Assembly: GCA_963573385.1 (NCBI GenBank) | Contig: CAUYLG010041456.1 | Span: 1 to 64,000 of the forward strand | Length of the DNA: 64,000 nucleotides | Origin: Cacajao melanocephalus | Lineage: Eukaryota; Chordata; Mammalia; Primates; Pitheciidae | Direction: 5' to 3' | In this document: positions 10,795 through 22,290 of the stretch, piece by piece | How the letters are laid out: each line of letters begins with the position of its first letter | Numbering within the stretch: the stretch's first letter is position 1 | The notes under the pieces: model-generated | The model's database searches: none | What the model was told of the DNA's origin: nothing | What the model saw: only the letters and a program-made list of their open reading frames with translations | Program-made: the position numbers and the translations under genes

Positions 10795-10849
10795 CTGCTG
10801 GAGCTGGTACAGTAGAGCGGCTTTCGCGGCGACACCACCTCCTGGAGAT

Positions 10850-11147
10850 GCGGGCGCTGCGCTGGACAAGGCACCACTGAGACCGCCCACCCGCCCGCGG
10901 GTCTCTGTCTGCGGTCAGGGGTTGCCCCCGCGAGCGTCCGACGTTTCCTGAGGGCGGGCGTGTCCGGGCGGTGCGGGGCGCGGGGACCGAGCGCGGCTGA
11001 GGAGACCGAACTGGGGCCGCCGCCTGCCAGAGCGCTGGGGGCGCCCGGAGTCCCGTGACTCGGTGCAGAGCAGTTTTCTGGAACTCTCCACCTCCGCCTC
11101 CCTCGGGGCCCAGTGCGGCGCCGAGCCCCCGTCGGGATCTGCCTGAG
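10850..11147 (+). other. DSEL: Probable non-coding first exon of DSEL (5' limit unknown)
   Basis: The 3' limit is set by a strong donor, GAG|GTAAGC, with GT at 11148. The 5' limit is only a guess inside the CpG island. My recollection that the human gene spans about 10.4 kb would put the start near 11.05-11.1 kb if transcription ends near 21.49 kb. A second donor, ACAG|GTGAGC, with GT at 11435, could define a longer alternative exon. Confidence 0.5.
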
Positions 11148-11995
11148 GTAAGCGGACTTGGCGGCTCAGGGGTCTCTCACCCTCCTACCTCAGCCCCAGG
11201 GCGGGGAGCGGAGCTTGGGGGCGGCAGGGTCGGAGGACGCCAATGAAAAAATGCAACAGGCGGGGCGGATCAGGAAACTCCTCGCCGGAATGTTTCCTAC
11301 AGAGGGGAGACTTGTCCAAGACTGAAACTTGCTTAGGTTCCTCCAGCCGCGGACGGGCACGGAGAGGCGGCTCCCGACACCGGGGTACGAGCTCCCTCTG
11401 GCGGCTCCGCCTGAGGACGGGGACGCGGCCACAGGTGAGCGCCGGGCGCGAAGCTGCCGCCCCTCGGCCTGGCGCCGGGTCACGATTTTGGTTCCCCCGC
11501 CGAGAAAAAAACGACTGGTCCAAGTAGTTCTCTTTAGGAGGGTGCATTCTGATCCCATGAAAGCTAAACCTTCCCGGAATTTTTGAAAAGGTCTTTTCAA
11601 CTTTTACTTTTTTGTCCCTGGGTCCTTGGGAACAAGAAATAACAAAGATAGCAGGACTCATCTTTGTGTAAACTGCATTTGAATAAAAACGTTTTTAAGT
11701 GACTAAAGCCACTTTAATGGCGTTAAACTCTAGATATTGTCAGGAGAGTTCGATCTTGTGTGTATTTTGTATTATCAGTTGCTTGTCTGTTGACGGTCAT
11801 TCGGTTCCAAATAAGTGCATTTAAATGGGTAAGAAAAAAATCGCTTGCGCTAGCTTAGGTTGTAGATAATATGAGATTTTACTGTGATTCTAAGATTTGT
11901 ATCAAATGATTGCAGAATGTTTAAGTCATCAGTTTATGTTCACTCTCAGCATACCTGGAGCCTCAGAGAATTTTTGTTTTGTCCCCCACCCCCAG
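11148..11995 (+). other. DSEL: Probable 5' UTR intron of DSEL
   Basis: The donor GTAAGC at 11148 pairs plausibly with a strong acceptor. A pyrimidine tract (tttttgttttgtccccca, then cccc) runs into AG at 11994-11995. If the alternative donor at 11435 is used, the intron is shorter. The GC-rich first 380 bp belongs to the CpG island; the rest is AT-rich without other features. Confidence 0.5.
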
Positions 11996-12901
11996 AAAAG
12001 AGTGTCATGAGAAAGGAACAGAAGAGAGACCTCCCTGTTGCTGAAAAGGGAATTTTCTTTCCCAGTTGGCGGTTACTTCATGATTGGACGAGAAGTACCT
12101 AGGTGGCTGAAGGGATTCCATTTTTACAGTTGTACAGATGACGATGATAAAAGAAGATGTGAAAATGATTTCTCTTTGTCGTAATAGGCTGATGAGTAAG
12201 TAAGCCTGAAAAACATTTGAAATGAAGGCAGGAATTTTGAATTTTTTAAAACCAAGTAAGACTTTGACCACTTGTTGAGGATGTTTTTCTCTCATAAATG
12301 GAAGAAGAAAAAATTCACAAGGCAAGAAATATAAAAAGTTGAGAGAAATGACAGCTGAGTCCACTCACTCCAGGAATGTCAGTACTTCATCATCATCTTT
12401 GGGCAAACATACACAAATGGATCATACATGTGTGGTGATTTTATTACCAGTGATGGTTTTCTATGGTAGAAATGACTCTTAATTTGAATTTCGGAGTGCG
12501 TTTTCTCTCTTTTTTTTTTTTTTTTTTTTTTTTACAATGTGTGTCCCAACTCTTTGTGTTAAATAGATTTAAGTAAAGCAAGTAAATGCTTAATTCATAG
12601 TGTTTTTTAAACTGTACCACTTCCCTGTGTATTATGGAAAATTTAAAGATTTTAACATTCTTTGAAGTTTTACTGGAAGCAAAACTGTGCCAGGGACAGA
12701 GATACACAATGTAAGTTTTCTCTTTTTGGCAACTGCACTTGCTTAGAATGAACTGAATGTCAGCTGAATTTCACAGCATATCAGATTTACAGTCTTTGTT
12801 TTTTCAAGGCCTTTGCTGTATATTTTATACTAACCAGATGGGAAACACATTGAGCATCGTATCTGACATGTATGCCTAAGGGAGGAGCACCCCCATGGAT
12901 C
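11996..12901 (+). other. DSEL: DSEL 5' UTR in the second exon
   Basis: This is the sequence between the predicted acceptor and the start codon. It holds several upstream ATGs (for example near 12007), each followed soon by a stop, and a T24 tract at 12510-12533. Such a leader would be expected to hold down translation. The exon boundary is inferred, not proven. Confidence 0.5.
12510..12533 (+). repeat. T24 homopolymer in the DSEL leader
   Basis: An uninterrupted run of T residues follows ttttctctc. Confidence 0.95.
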
Positions 12902-15900
12902 ATGGCCGTAATGTTTACAGGACATTTACTATTAGTGTTATTGATGTTTGCTTTCTCTACTTTTGAGGAATCTGTGAGCAATTACTCTGAATGGGCAGTT
13001 TTCACAGATGATATAGATCAGTTTAAAACACAGAGAGTGCAAGATTTCAGACCCAACCAAAAGCTGAAGAAAAGTATGCTTCATCCAAGTTTATATTTTG
13101 ATGCTGGAGAAATCCAAGCAATGAGACAAAAGTCTCGCACAAGCCATTTGCATCTTTTTAGAGCTATCAGAAGTGCAGTGACAGTTATGCTGTCCAACCC
13201 AACATACTACCTACCTCCACCGAAGCATGCTGATTTTGCTGCCAAGTGGAATGAAATTTATGGTAACAATCTGCCTCCTTTAGCATTGTACTGTTTGTTA
13301 TGCCCAGAAGACAAAGTTGCCTTTGAATTTGTCTTGGAATATATGGACAGGATGGTTGGCTACAAAGACTGGCTAGTAGAGAATGCACCAGGAGATGAGG
13401 TTCCAATTGGCCATTCCTTAACAGGTTTTGCCACTGCCTTCGACTTTTTATATAACTTACTAGATAATCATCGAAGACAAAAATACCTGGAAAAAATATG
13501 GGTTATTACTGAGGAAATGTATGAGTATTCCAAGGTCCGCTCATGGGGCAAACAGCTTCTCCATAACCACCAAGCCACTAATATGATAGCATTACTCACA
13601 GGGGCTTTGGTGACTGGAGTAGATAAAGGATCTAAAGCAAATATATGGAAACAGGTTGCAGTGGATGTAATGGAAAAGACGATGTTTCTACTGAATCATA
13701 TTGTTGATGGTTCTTTGGATGAAGGTGTGGCCTATGGAAGCTACACAGCTAAATCCATCACACAGTATGTTTTTCTGGCCCAGCGCCATTTTAATATCAA
13801 CAACTTGGATAATAACTGGTTAAAGATGCACTTTTGGTTCTATTATGCCACCCTTTTACCTGGCTTCCAAAGAACTGTGGGTATAGCAGACTCCAATTAT
13901 AATTGGTTTTATGGTCCAGAGAGCCAGCTAGTTTTCTTGGATAAGTTCATCTTAAAGAACGGAGCTGGAAATTGGTTAGCTCAGCAAATTAGAAAGCACC
14001 GACCTAAAGATGGACCGATGGTTCCTTCGACTGCCCAGAGGTGGAGTACTCTTCACACCGAATACATCTGGTATGATCCCCAGCTCATACCACAGCCACC
14101 TGCTGAATATGGTACTGCAAAAATACACACATTCCCTAATTGGGGTGTGGTTACTTATGGGGCTGGGTTGCCAAACACACAAACTAATACCTTTGTGTCT
14201 TTTAAATCTGGGAAGCTGGGGGGACGAGCTGTGTATGACATAGTTCATTTTCAGCCATATTCATGGATTGATGGGTGGAGAAGCTTTAACCCAGGACATG
14301 AACATCCAGATCAGAACTCATTTACTTTTGCCCCCAATGGACAAGTATTTGTTTCTGAAGCTCTCTATGGACCCAAGTTGAGCCACCTTAACAATGTATT
14401 GGTGTTTGCTCCGTCACCCTCAAGCCAGTGTAATAAGCCCTGGGAAGGTCAACTGGGAGAATGTGCACAGTGGCTTAAGTGGACTGGTGAGGAGGTTGGT
14501 GATGCAGCTGGGGAAATCATCACTGCCTCTCAACATGGGGAAATGATATTTGTGAGTGGGGAAGCAGTGTCTGCCTATTCTTCAGCAATGAGACTGAAAA
14601 GTGTATATCGTGCTTTGCTTCTCTTAAATTCTCAAACTCTGCTAGTTGTTGATCATATTGAGAGGCAAGAAGATTCCCCAATAAATTCTGTCAGTGCCTT
14701 CTTTCATAATTTGGATATTGATTTTAAATATATCCCATATAGGTTTATGAATAGGTATAATGGTGCCATGATGGATGTGTGGGATGCACACTACAAAATG
14801 TTTTGGTTTGATCATCATGGCAGTAGTCCCATGGCTAGTATACAGGAAGCAGAGCAAGCTGCTGAATTTAAGAAACGGTGGACTCAATTTGTTAATGTTA
14901 CTTTTCAGATGGAATCCACAATCAAAAGAATTGCATATGTCTTTTATGGGCCATATATCAATGTTTCCAGCTGCAGATTTATTGATAATTCCAATTCTGG
15001 ACTTCAGATTTCTCTCAATGCCAATAATACCGAACATGTTGTTTCTATTGTAACTGATTACCATAACCTGAAGACAAGATTCAATTATCTGGGATTTGGT
15101 GGCTTTGCCAGTGTTGCTGATCAAGGCCAAATAACCCGATTTGGTTTGGGCACTCAAGCAATAGTAAAGCCCGTAAGACATGATAGGGTTATTTTACCCT
15201 TTGGATTTAAATTTAATATAGCAATTGGATTAATTTTGTGCATTAGCTTGGTGATTTTAACTTTCCAATGGCGTTTTTACCTTTCTTTTAGAAAATTAAT
15301 GCGGTGGATACTAATACTTATTATTGCCTTGTGGTTTATTGAGCTTCTGGATGTGTGGAGCACTTGCACTCAGCCCATTTGTGCAAAATGGACAAGGACA
15401 GAGGCCGAGGCGAGCAAGAAGTCTTTGTCTTCTGAAGGGCACCACATCGATCTTCCTGATGTTGTCATTACCTCACTTCCTGGTTCAGGAGCTGAAATTC
15501 TCAAACAACTTTTTTTCAACAGTAGTGATTTTCTCTACATCAGGGTTCCTACGGCCTACATTGATATTCCTGAAACTGAGTTTGAAATCGACTCATTTGT
15601 AGACGCCTGTGAATGGAAGGTGTCAGATATCCGTAGTGGGCATTTTCGTTTACTCCGAGGTTGGTTGCAGTCTTTAGTCCAGGATACTAAATTACATTTG
15701 CAAAACATCCATTTGCATGAACCTAGTAGGGGTAAATTGGCCCAGTATTTTACAATGAATAAGGACAAAAAAAGAAAATTAAAAAGGAGAGAGTCTTTGC
15801 CAGAACAAAGAAGTCAAATGAAAGGCGCCTTTGATAGAGATGCTGAATACATTAGGGCTTTGAGGAGACACCTGGTTTACTACCCAAGTGCACGTCCTGT

Positions 15901-16537
15901 GCTCAGTTTAAGCAGTGGGAGCTGGACATTAAAGCTTCATTTTTTTCAGGAAGTTTTAGGAGCTTCGATGAGGGCATTATACATAGTAAGAGACCCTCGG
16001 GCATGGATTTATTCAATGCTGTACAATAGTAAACCAAGTCTTTATTCTTTGAAGAATGTACCAGAGCATTTAGCAAAATTGTTTAAAATAGAGGGAGGTA
16101 AAGGCAAATGTAACTTAAATTCGGGCTATGCTTTCGAGTATGAACCATTGAGGAAAGAATTATCAAAATCCAAATCAAATGCAGTGTCCCTGTTGTCTCA
16201 CTTGTGGCTAGCAAATACAGCAGCAGCCTTGAGAATAAATACAGATTTGCTGCCTACTAGCTACCAGCTGGTCAAGTTTGAAGATATTGTGCATTTTCCT
16301 CAGAAAACTACTGAAAGGATTTTTGCCTTTCTTGGAATTCCTTTGTCTCCTGCTAGTTTAAACCAAATATTGTTTGCCACCTCCACAAACCTTTTTTACC
16401 TTCCCTATGAAGGGGAAATATCACCAACTAATACTCATGTTTGGAAACAGAACTTGCCTAGAGAGGAAATTAAACTAATTGAAAACATCTGCTGGACACT
16501 GATGGATCGCCTAGGATATCCAAAGTTTATGGACTAA
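12902..16537 (+). CDS. DSEL: Dermatan sulfate epimerase-like protein, single coding exon
   Basis: DSEL (DS-epi2) converts D-glucuronic to L-iduronic acid in chondroitin chains, making dermatan sulfate in the ER/Golgi. The frame is intact: 1211 residues from this ATG, against about 1212 in human by memory. I chose 12902 because its context (atcATGG) is strong; the in-frame ATG at 12872 is weak (tgtATGC). Order of parts from this start: a hydrophobic signal/anchor at about 3-22; an alginate-lyase-like epimerase domain with HNHQATN (H221, H223), VAYGSY (Y278) and GHEHPDQNS (H466/H468), which match the catalytic region of DSE; hydrophobic helices at about 772-794 and 802-822; and a sulfotransferase-like domain with TSLPGSG (857-863, PAPS 5'-phosphate loop) and VRDPRAW (1029-1035, 3'-phosphate site). 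N-glycosylation sequons include NYS, NVT, NVS, NNT and NSS. No frameshift or stop is seen. Identification is confident; the activity of the C-terminal domain is not established from sequence. Confidence 0.97.
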   Translation: MAVMFTGHLLLVLLMFAFSTFEESVSNYSEWAVFTDDIDQFKTQRVQDFRPNQKLKKSMLHPSLYFDAGEIQAMRQKSRTSHLHLFRAIRSAVTVMLSNPTYYLPPPKHADFAAKWNEIYGNNLPPLALYCLLCPEDKVAFEFVLEYMDRMVGYKDWLVENAPGDEVPIGHSLTGFATAFDFLYNLLDNHRRQKYLEKIWVITEEMYEYSKVRSWGKQLLHNHQATNMIALLTGALVTGVDKGSKANIWKQVAVDVMEKTMFLLNHIVDGSLDEGVAYGSYTAKSITQYVFLAQRHFNINNLDNNWLKMHFWFYYATLLPGFQRTVGIADSNYNWFYGPESQLVFLDKFILKNGAGNWLAQQIRKHRPKDGPMVPSTAQRWSTLHTEYIWYDPQLIPQPPAEYGTAKIHTFPNWGVVTYGAGLPNTQTNTFVSFKSGKLGGRAVYDIVHFQPYSWIDGWRSFNPGHEHPDQNSFTFAPNGQVFVSEALYGPKLSHLNNVLVFAPSPSSQCNKPWEGQLGECAQWLKWTGEEVGDAAGEIITASQHGEMIFVSGEAVSAYSSAMRLKSVYRALLLLNSQTLLVVDHIERQEDSPINSVSAFFHNLDIDFKYIPYRFMNRYNGAMMDVWDAHYKMFWFDHHGSSPMASIQEAEQAAEFKKRWTQFVNVTFQMESTIKRIAYVFYGPYINVSSCRFIDNSNSGLQISLNANNTEHVVSIVTDYHNLKTRFNYLGFGGFASVADQGQITRFGLGTQAIVKPVRHDRVILPFGFKFNIAIGLILCISLVILTFQWRFYLSFRKLMRWILILIIALWFIELLDVWSTCTQPICAKWTRTEAEASKKSLSSEGHHIDLPDVVITSLPGSGAEILKQLFFNSSDFLYIRVPTAYIDIPETEFEIDSFVDACEWKVSDIRSGHFRLLRGWLQSLVQDTKLHLQNIHLHEPSRGKLAQYFTMNKDKKRKLKRRESLPEQRSQMKGAFDRDAEYIRALRRHLVYYPSARPVLSLSSGSWTLKLHFFQEVLGASMRALYIVRDPRAWIYSMLYNSKPSLYSLKNVPEHLAKLFKIEGGKGKCNLNSGYAFEYEPLRKELSKSKSNAVSLLSHLWLANTAAALRINTDLLPTSYQLVKFEDIVHFPQKTTERIFAFLGIPLSPASLNQILFATSTNLFYLPYEGEISPTNTHVWKQNLPREEIKLIENICWTLMDRLGYPKFMD

Positions 16538-16618
16538 ATGCTGCAGGTCAGCAGAAATTTGCACTAATACTTCCCAACCTACTTTGCAGATATGAATTAG
16601 AAGAGTTTGTTTATTCTT

Positions 16619-16646
16619 TGTGTGTGTTTGTGTGTGTGTGTGTGTT
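16619..16646 (+). repeat. (TG)n microsatellite
   Basis: TG repeats with one ttt interruption, in the proximal 3' UTR of DSEL. Confidence 0.9.
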
Positions 16647-19600
16647 CAGTGTTATTTGCACAGAGATTGTTTTAAAAATTGGCACCATATTTGGCCTAGC
16701 AGAATTTATTTTTATGTTATCACCTCCCTTGCCTTTGTTTCTGAAAGTTTTGTCTGCTAAAATGTTTCTGCTACAGAGTGGTAGATGAAGCTATATCATG
16801 GGGGTCAGGGGAGATGGGAAAATTTTAAAGGTTTTTTTCTAACTCTACTTCATCTGTAACTGTGCTAATCTATCTAGGGACCTCAAACCCTGCTAAAGGC
16901 CTTGCAATTGCTGCTTTACTCACGCATCTCTTGCTTTCAAGATGGACTACAAAAGTTCCTTATCCTTTTGAAACGGTCTTCTGACACACTTATCTTGCAC
17001 AAAGAAAAAGAAAAGAAGAATTTCTTTTACTGTGTATAATGTTCAGTGATATCACTGAGGAAATGGTGAAAGCTCCTATCAGAACTATAGGATTTCTTCT
17101 GGGAAATACAGATGGAAATACAGAATGAATATGTTTTTTGAGATCAGAAACTGACCTGAAAACCCTCCTTAAAGTTTTTTACTTAGAAATAATAAGGAAT
17201 AAGTCTTTGAACAATCTGGGTGCCAAGGGCTGGTAGATTATTTTAGACGCGGTTGTCTGTGAAACTGTCCTTTCACTTTTTTTCCTCCCTGAAGCTACAG
17301 CAGTTTGCGGTCACATCACTCCCACCCTATCCTTTCTGTCACTGTCAAGAAAAACAATCAGTAGTTACTAACTGCTAAACTCCCTATATTTGTGGGGCAT
17401 TTCCCCCCAGATGATTAGTTTTGCATTAAAGACTGACACAGACTTAGAATCAAACTTATTTTGGTGGATTCAAAGTAATGCCACTGCAGTGTCTTTTTAG
17501 ACTGGAAACAGAATTGGAAAACTGCCTGACTTATCTTGCATCCCTTTGAATGAGTTTACAGACTGCCAGTGTCTGCAAAAGTTGAAAGCAAGTGGGAGAT
17601 GATGTCAGAGGCATCTGTTTCCTTTACCATCTGTATCTTATTATAAATGTAGTCGTCACAAATGTGGTTTATTTTATTTTGGTAGGCTCTGAAATCAAAA
17701 TGCTATGCCATTATAAGCCAGTGGAGTAATTACAATGTATTGGATGAAAACATTAGGCAGTGTCGAGACTTGATGAAAATCTCTGTACATATTTCAGTCT
17801 TCTTCCTGATGTTTCAAACCGTAGTTCCTTCAAGCTCTCTAACACTTGAGAGTCTGTCATTCTGACCTAGATAAAAGTGGTTCTTTCTCAGTAGTTTGTT
17901 ATCATATCAAAATGTGCCTCCAGAGTGATAAAGCTGTGGATATGTTACATTCCAGCTAAACCTAACTTGGCTGTCATTTTTCTTCCATTATAGTGTGAAT
18001 GGAGACTGCTCCCCCTCCCCTACGTCTTTCTTCCCTTATCTCTCATGATCTTTCTTCTATAATGTCAAAATGAATGAAAATCACGTGAATGTAGGTTGAG
18101 AGGGCACTGAAGACCTGAATCTACACTGTTATTCTCAAGAAATATTATTCTGTCTATCTCAGAGTTACAGGCAAGCATATAAAATGCTATTTGGATGATA
18201 TGTACATGAATATTGCATGGTACATGGATGATAACACTATTTCCATTATTCGTCAGAGTCTCAGTGTTTACTTTCAATTTGCAGGATATGTGACCTTGAA
18301 TCGGATCACATGTAAAAAGTCTGGACTGTCAGTAGTATTAGGTCTGATCAAGGTAGGAATTACAACAGTGTGCGGGTAGCAAACAAGAAAGCAGAAACTA
18401 TTACTGCCTTTATTTTAACGTTGTACATACAATACAGAAATGTACTCATGGGCAGGAGAAGGCCAGATGGAGCATGTGGAGTAATAGGAGAAGAAGAATT
18501 ACAGAAAATGAAAAAGAAAGTGAGTTACATTGAGAATGTATATGGGGACATGTTATTGATAGCAAAAGAAAGGTACAGGCTTACCAAAATGATCTTTACA
18601 GTGTATCCCAGCTTTCACCCCCACATGGCAATGCAGAGTTGTATTTGCCTGTTTCTGTATTCACCTACTTCCATCCCAAGGGAAAATTTTGACATGCATC
18701 TTACTATTTAGTTAATTCTGAAATAGAAAGTTTGCTGGAGAAAGCATCTACTCACAGATTGCTATAAGGAATATTATGTATGGGTTAAGGGGTGACACAT
18801 CCATTGGATATGTATGCATGTGATCCTGCCTGAGACCCCTGCCTTAGAAACTGAATTCCTAAGGGTACTGACTGTCCCAGCACATTCCCAGGTCCTGCAC
18901 TTAGGGTGATCTAGGAAAATTTTAAATAGCTTCTACTCTTATTTTTGTTCTTATCTTTAAAATAATTAAAAGAGGGATTATCACTATCTGACACTTGTGA
19001 AAGAAACACTTATAAAATTTCTTTTCTGTAAAATACATATTTTTCTACATTAACTTCCCCAAACATAGGCCTAATTGGGATAAATGCTTTTTATTAAAAT
19101 AATAGGATTGAAATTTTAAAATTTCGAAAGGACTTACTAATTTTGCTGACAAAAGTAAAGTAACAAATATAATGATAATTGGCTTTTTAAAGTTTCATAC
19201 AACATAGATTTATTCAGGATGAAATAAAAAGGCCATATTCAGAGTTTCTTTACTATAATGAAAATTCAGAATAGGAAATAGGAAAATCTGCTCAGGAGAA
19301 AGAAGCTAAATCTACATGAATTTAATTTGTAGAATTTAAAATTCAAATTTTAATAAGCAGATGACATGAGATATGTACATATTAGGTATAGACACCAAAA
19401 TATTAGACATTTGATTGTCCTTTTAGATAGAGAATAATTAGTAAATGCCTGACAAGAATGGGACAGTCCTTCCTTATATCAAAATTCCCAGGTCTTGGTA
19501 CATGGCCCTCTGCAAATGTACTCAAAGAAGTACCTCCTCCACCACTTACTTTTGGTTGGCATCATTGTTCAGCAATGATTTCTGTACATCATCAAATATC

Positions 19601-19743
19601 TTAGACATTCTTGATATGCAAAGTATATCACAATTATAAGTGAGTAAATGTTAATGATAATTTTTGAGTTGCTTTATTTGGCTTGATTAACTCTGATCAG
19701 AAATAGAAAAGTTTTCATTTATTAATTTAGGAACAAATGTAAG

Positions 19744-19853
19744 TAGAAGGCAGTATAACACCACTTCCAAAGATAAGGCTACCTAACATTCTAAGAACAA
19801 GACAGTTAATTTCTGGGCTATTATCTGCTCATTTAAATGTTGACCAAATTATC
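19744..19853 (+). repeat. Direct repeat, copy 1, in DSEL 3' UTR
   Basis: It shares 'gcagtataacaccacttcca' and the words aaggct, cctaacattctaag, gacagttaat and ttaaatgttgac with copy 2 at 20679-20791. The family is unassigned. Confidence 0.8.
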
Positions 19854-20654
19854 TAATGTATCTGATTAGTCATTATTTCACTTCATTTTGGAAGAAAAAT
19901 TATCTATATAATTTTTAAAGACCCAAATGACTTTGGATTTTTGCATAGAGGATAATAGACACTTTTTAAACAATAGATTCTGACATTCTCTGAATCACTT
20001 GAGATGTTTGAGCTACCATTTATATAGGCTTGTCTTGTATTTAGTCTAAGTAACACATACATGTTTAATGATTATGTTTTCAAAGACAGATTCAGCTAGG
20101 TCTTCCAAGCAATTAGTTGTTTTTGTTTGTCATCATTTTTGCTTCACACGTTATCCAGTTAATGCAGCACTGGAAGCTGACTGAAGATCATAAAGTTTAT
20201 GACTGAAAATCATAAGTTTGTCGGACCTATGTATAGTAAGACTCCTGTTAATACAAAAATAAAAAGCTAAAAGCAACTTGTCTATTATTGGGATAATTTG
20301 ATCATACCCCTTTTCCTTAGGTCTTTGAGTAATGCTGTTAGGATTTTGTATGGAGCTGAGGAACCAGCAGTTGGAAAATGGAGGACAAGTTGAATACTGT
20401 TACCCAAAGCCACAATTTTAGCAACTGAGCTTGGTCCTTCTCCACCTCCCCAACCTCCGATTCTCGTGCCTGTGTTCCCCTAACTTAATTCCAGGTCTTG
20501 ACTGCAACTTTCTAAATGGCGAGGATGTACCTGTATTAAGCATCTGTATTCTACATCTGCCCTACTGCCACTGGTAAGCTCTTCATTCAGGCATGGTATC
20601 ACTAAAAGAAGAAACTTCACTAAAGTGATGTAAGGTTAGCATATTGAAGATGCC

Positions 20655-20675
20655 TTTTTTTTTTTTTTTTTTTTT
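20655..20675 (+). repeat. T21 homopolymer directly before repeat copy 2
   Basis: A run of 21 T residues, followed by aaataga and then the repeated block. Confidence 0.9.
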
Positions 20676-20678
20676 AAA

Positions 20679-20791
20679 TAGAAAGCAGTATAACACTACT
20701 TCCAGAAGTAAGGCTCCCTAACATTCTAAGATGTTGAGACAGTTAATATGTGGTCTGTTTACTGCCTGCTTAAATGTTGACTGAATTGTCA
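20679..20791 (+). repeat. Direct repeat, copy 2, in DSEL 3' UTR
   Basis: This is a diverged copy of 19744-19853, with a few small insertions (for example tgttg before agacagttaa). By eye the two are about 80 percent alike. Confidence 0.8.
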
Positions 20792-20859
20792 ATAATTGGT
20801 TTACATTGGGTAAGGATCTATCATGAATTAATCACTTAATATGTGCTGCACATTGAATC

Positions 20860-21010
20860 ATAAGGTTTTTATGTATCATTACAATCTTCACAACAAATCT
20901 CTCTAGTAGTTATTTTACATACAAGTTTGAAAATCATGTCAAGTGATTTGTCCAAAGTAAATCAGCTGATAAATGGTATGGCCAAGATTTAGGCACATTT
21001 TGTTTCAATT
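20860..21010 (-). repeat. MIR-type SINE fragment
   Basis: It has the antisense MIR order: 'cattacaatcttcacaacaa', 'tctctagtagttattttac', 'aagtgatttgtccaaagtaa' and a cagctgataaatgg box. Confidence 0.55.
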
Positions 21011-21469
21011 CTATAGTTTTTTGAAGGAATTTTGAATGAATTTATAATTCATCATTAATTTGCCTATTTACCATATTTTTGGTGGGTGTACTGTCCAGGT
21101 ACTGATTAGCATAAAGGCAGAACATAAAAGTCAGTTGACTATGAATCTGCTCAGTGAAGAATTGGCAGTCTCTCTAGAAACTATGAAACTATTAGGAGTT
21201 CATCAGGAAGAGGAGGAGTGAGAGGAGGGGCATCCAAGGTAGTGACTACCATCCAAGGAAAAGCACCAAGAACCTATAGTAGACGTGGCTTATTTAGTTC
21301 TGAAACAGCATGGTTAGAGGAAAAAGAATAATTTATTGAGTTAGGGGGGATTATGATAGGTAAATTTGAGTAGAGATCACTGGGTTTTGAGTCTGTATTT
21401 CTCACAGCATGTCTCATCAATGAATAGCTCTTCTAAAAGAGATTCTGGATTATCCATAAGTGCAAACAG

Positions 21470-21475
21470 AATAAA
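21470..21475 (+). terminator. DSEL: Candidate main DSEL polyadenylation signal
   Basis: A canonical AATAAA is followed about 50 bp later by a GT-rich stretch (gtttggtctgtatttg). Cleavage would fall near 21485-21495. It is the best match to the expected gene length, but upstream signals could also be used. Confidence 0.5.
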
Positions 21476-21490
21476 ACTACTGTAACTCAC

Positions 21491-21695
21491 TCTTGGAGTT
21501 CCCACTCACTCAACCACCCCAAGTTTGGTCTGTATTTGAATATCAAGGAATGACCGGAAGAGAGAAAAAAAATGCCTGCGTGTGATCTGACTGCCCTGTG
21601 TGTGGACCACTGCTAGTAATGGCAGTACGAAGGACAACTCAATGTATTTGATTCAGGCTACATCAGGCTTTTCTTTTCCTACTCTTCCTACTCTC
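21491..21695. other. Intergenic downstream of DSEL, no assigned feature
   Basis: Nothing recognised before the L2 fragment. Confidence 0.4.
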
Positions 21696-21812
21696 CCCGT
21701 AAGTACCTCCAGATCCACAGTGCCAGGCACAGCTCTCAATCTTGGGAATGCAGTTGTGAACAAAGCACACATGGGCTCTACCTCCATGGAGCTGACAGTT
21801 TAGAGGTAACCA
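21696..21812 (+). repeat. L2 fragment
   Basis: The segment reads 'cagtgccaggcacagctctc', 'cttgggaatgcagttgtga', acaaagcacaca and 'ctccatggagctgacagttt'. This is the L2 3' phrase in sense orientation. Confidence 0.7.
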
Positions 21813-22290
21813 AAAAAACCATTATTTTTCCACTTTTCAAACATTTCCCAGCATAAAAGAGCCTACACCAAGTAGAAGCGAGAATGTTGTGAATTCTGTG
21901 ACTAACAGTTGATCAAATATATTCAAATAGAGTTTGTTTTAGGGAAAAGTAACAATCTGTTGTTCTTTTCTCTGTCTTGTAAATAATGACAGAAGAAAGG
22001 AATTGAAGGAGGGAGGGAAGGAGTGAAATGGGAAGAAAGGAGAGACCCTAAACCTGAACACAGAAAATAAACTACTCAAGGAGAATCATTCCCATAACAG
22101 TGGTGTTAATTATTGTATAAACTATTTAAAAGACTGAAATATTAGGGTAGAGGAAACTTGAAAGAACAGAAAGGTAAATTATAGTCATCTAAGTCGTTAC
22201 TGTTTCACAGTACATGACAATTGCTCTATTTTACACTATTTAGATGATTTCTGTATTGCTGACTCTTGAGATGATGATAATTTTTCTTTC
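21813..22290. other. Intergenic, no assigned feature
   Basis: AT-rich with a purine-rich patch at about 21990-22045. No gene seen. Confidence 0.4.

Larger units (their letters stand above)
10390..11530 (+). promoter_or_regulatory. DSEL: CpG island promoter of DSEL
   Basis: This 1.1-kb block is strongly GC-rich and CpG-dense, in contrast to AT-rich DNA on both sides. It has many ccccgcccc/ccgcccc Sp1/KLF-type boxes between about 10550 and 10760, and no TATA box is apparent. It lies about 1.4 kb upstream of the DSEL start codon. A strong splice donor is present at 11148, so it probably contains dispersed transcription starts and the non-coding first exon. Methylation-protected CpG islands of this kind often fire in both directions. 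I cannot place the exact start site from sequence alone. Confidence 0.85.
16538..21490 (+). other. DSEL: DSEL 3' UTR (inferred) and its contents
   Basis: About 5 kb of AT-rich, non-coding sequence follows the stop codon at 16535-16537. It has a GT microsatellite near 16620, possible poly(A) signals (attaaa at 17425, aataaa at 19223 and about 20258) and two copies of a roughly 110-bp block at 19744 and 20679. A MIR-like fragment lies at about 20860-21010. The best terminal signal is aataaa at 21470. The extent agrees with my memory of a human mRNA of more than 9 kb. The end is an inference. Confidence 0.5.

Noticed and set aside
10392..10815. Open frames of about 70-125 codons within the CpG island
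   Set aside because: They are proline/arginine-rich frames produced by high GC and few stop codons. They overlap on both strands and match no family.
11185..11661. Minus-strand frames of 136 and 158 codons
   Set aside because: Two overlapping frames in the same GC-rich DNA, with no domain, no conserved start context and no poly(A) signal. A divergent antisense lncRNA is known near human DSEL (DSEL-AS1, by memory), but nothing in the sequence lets me draw its exons.
13976..15181. Long minus-strand frames (90 and 179 codons) opposite DSEL
   Set aside because: Shadow frames of the DSEL coding sequence.
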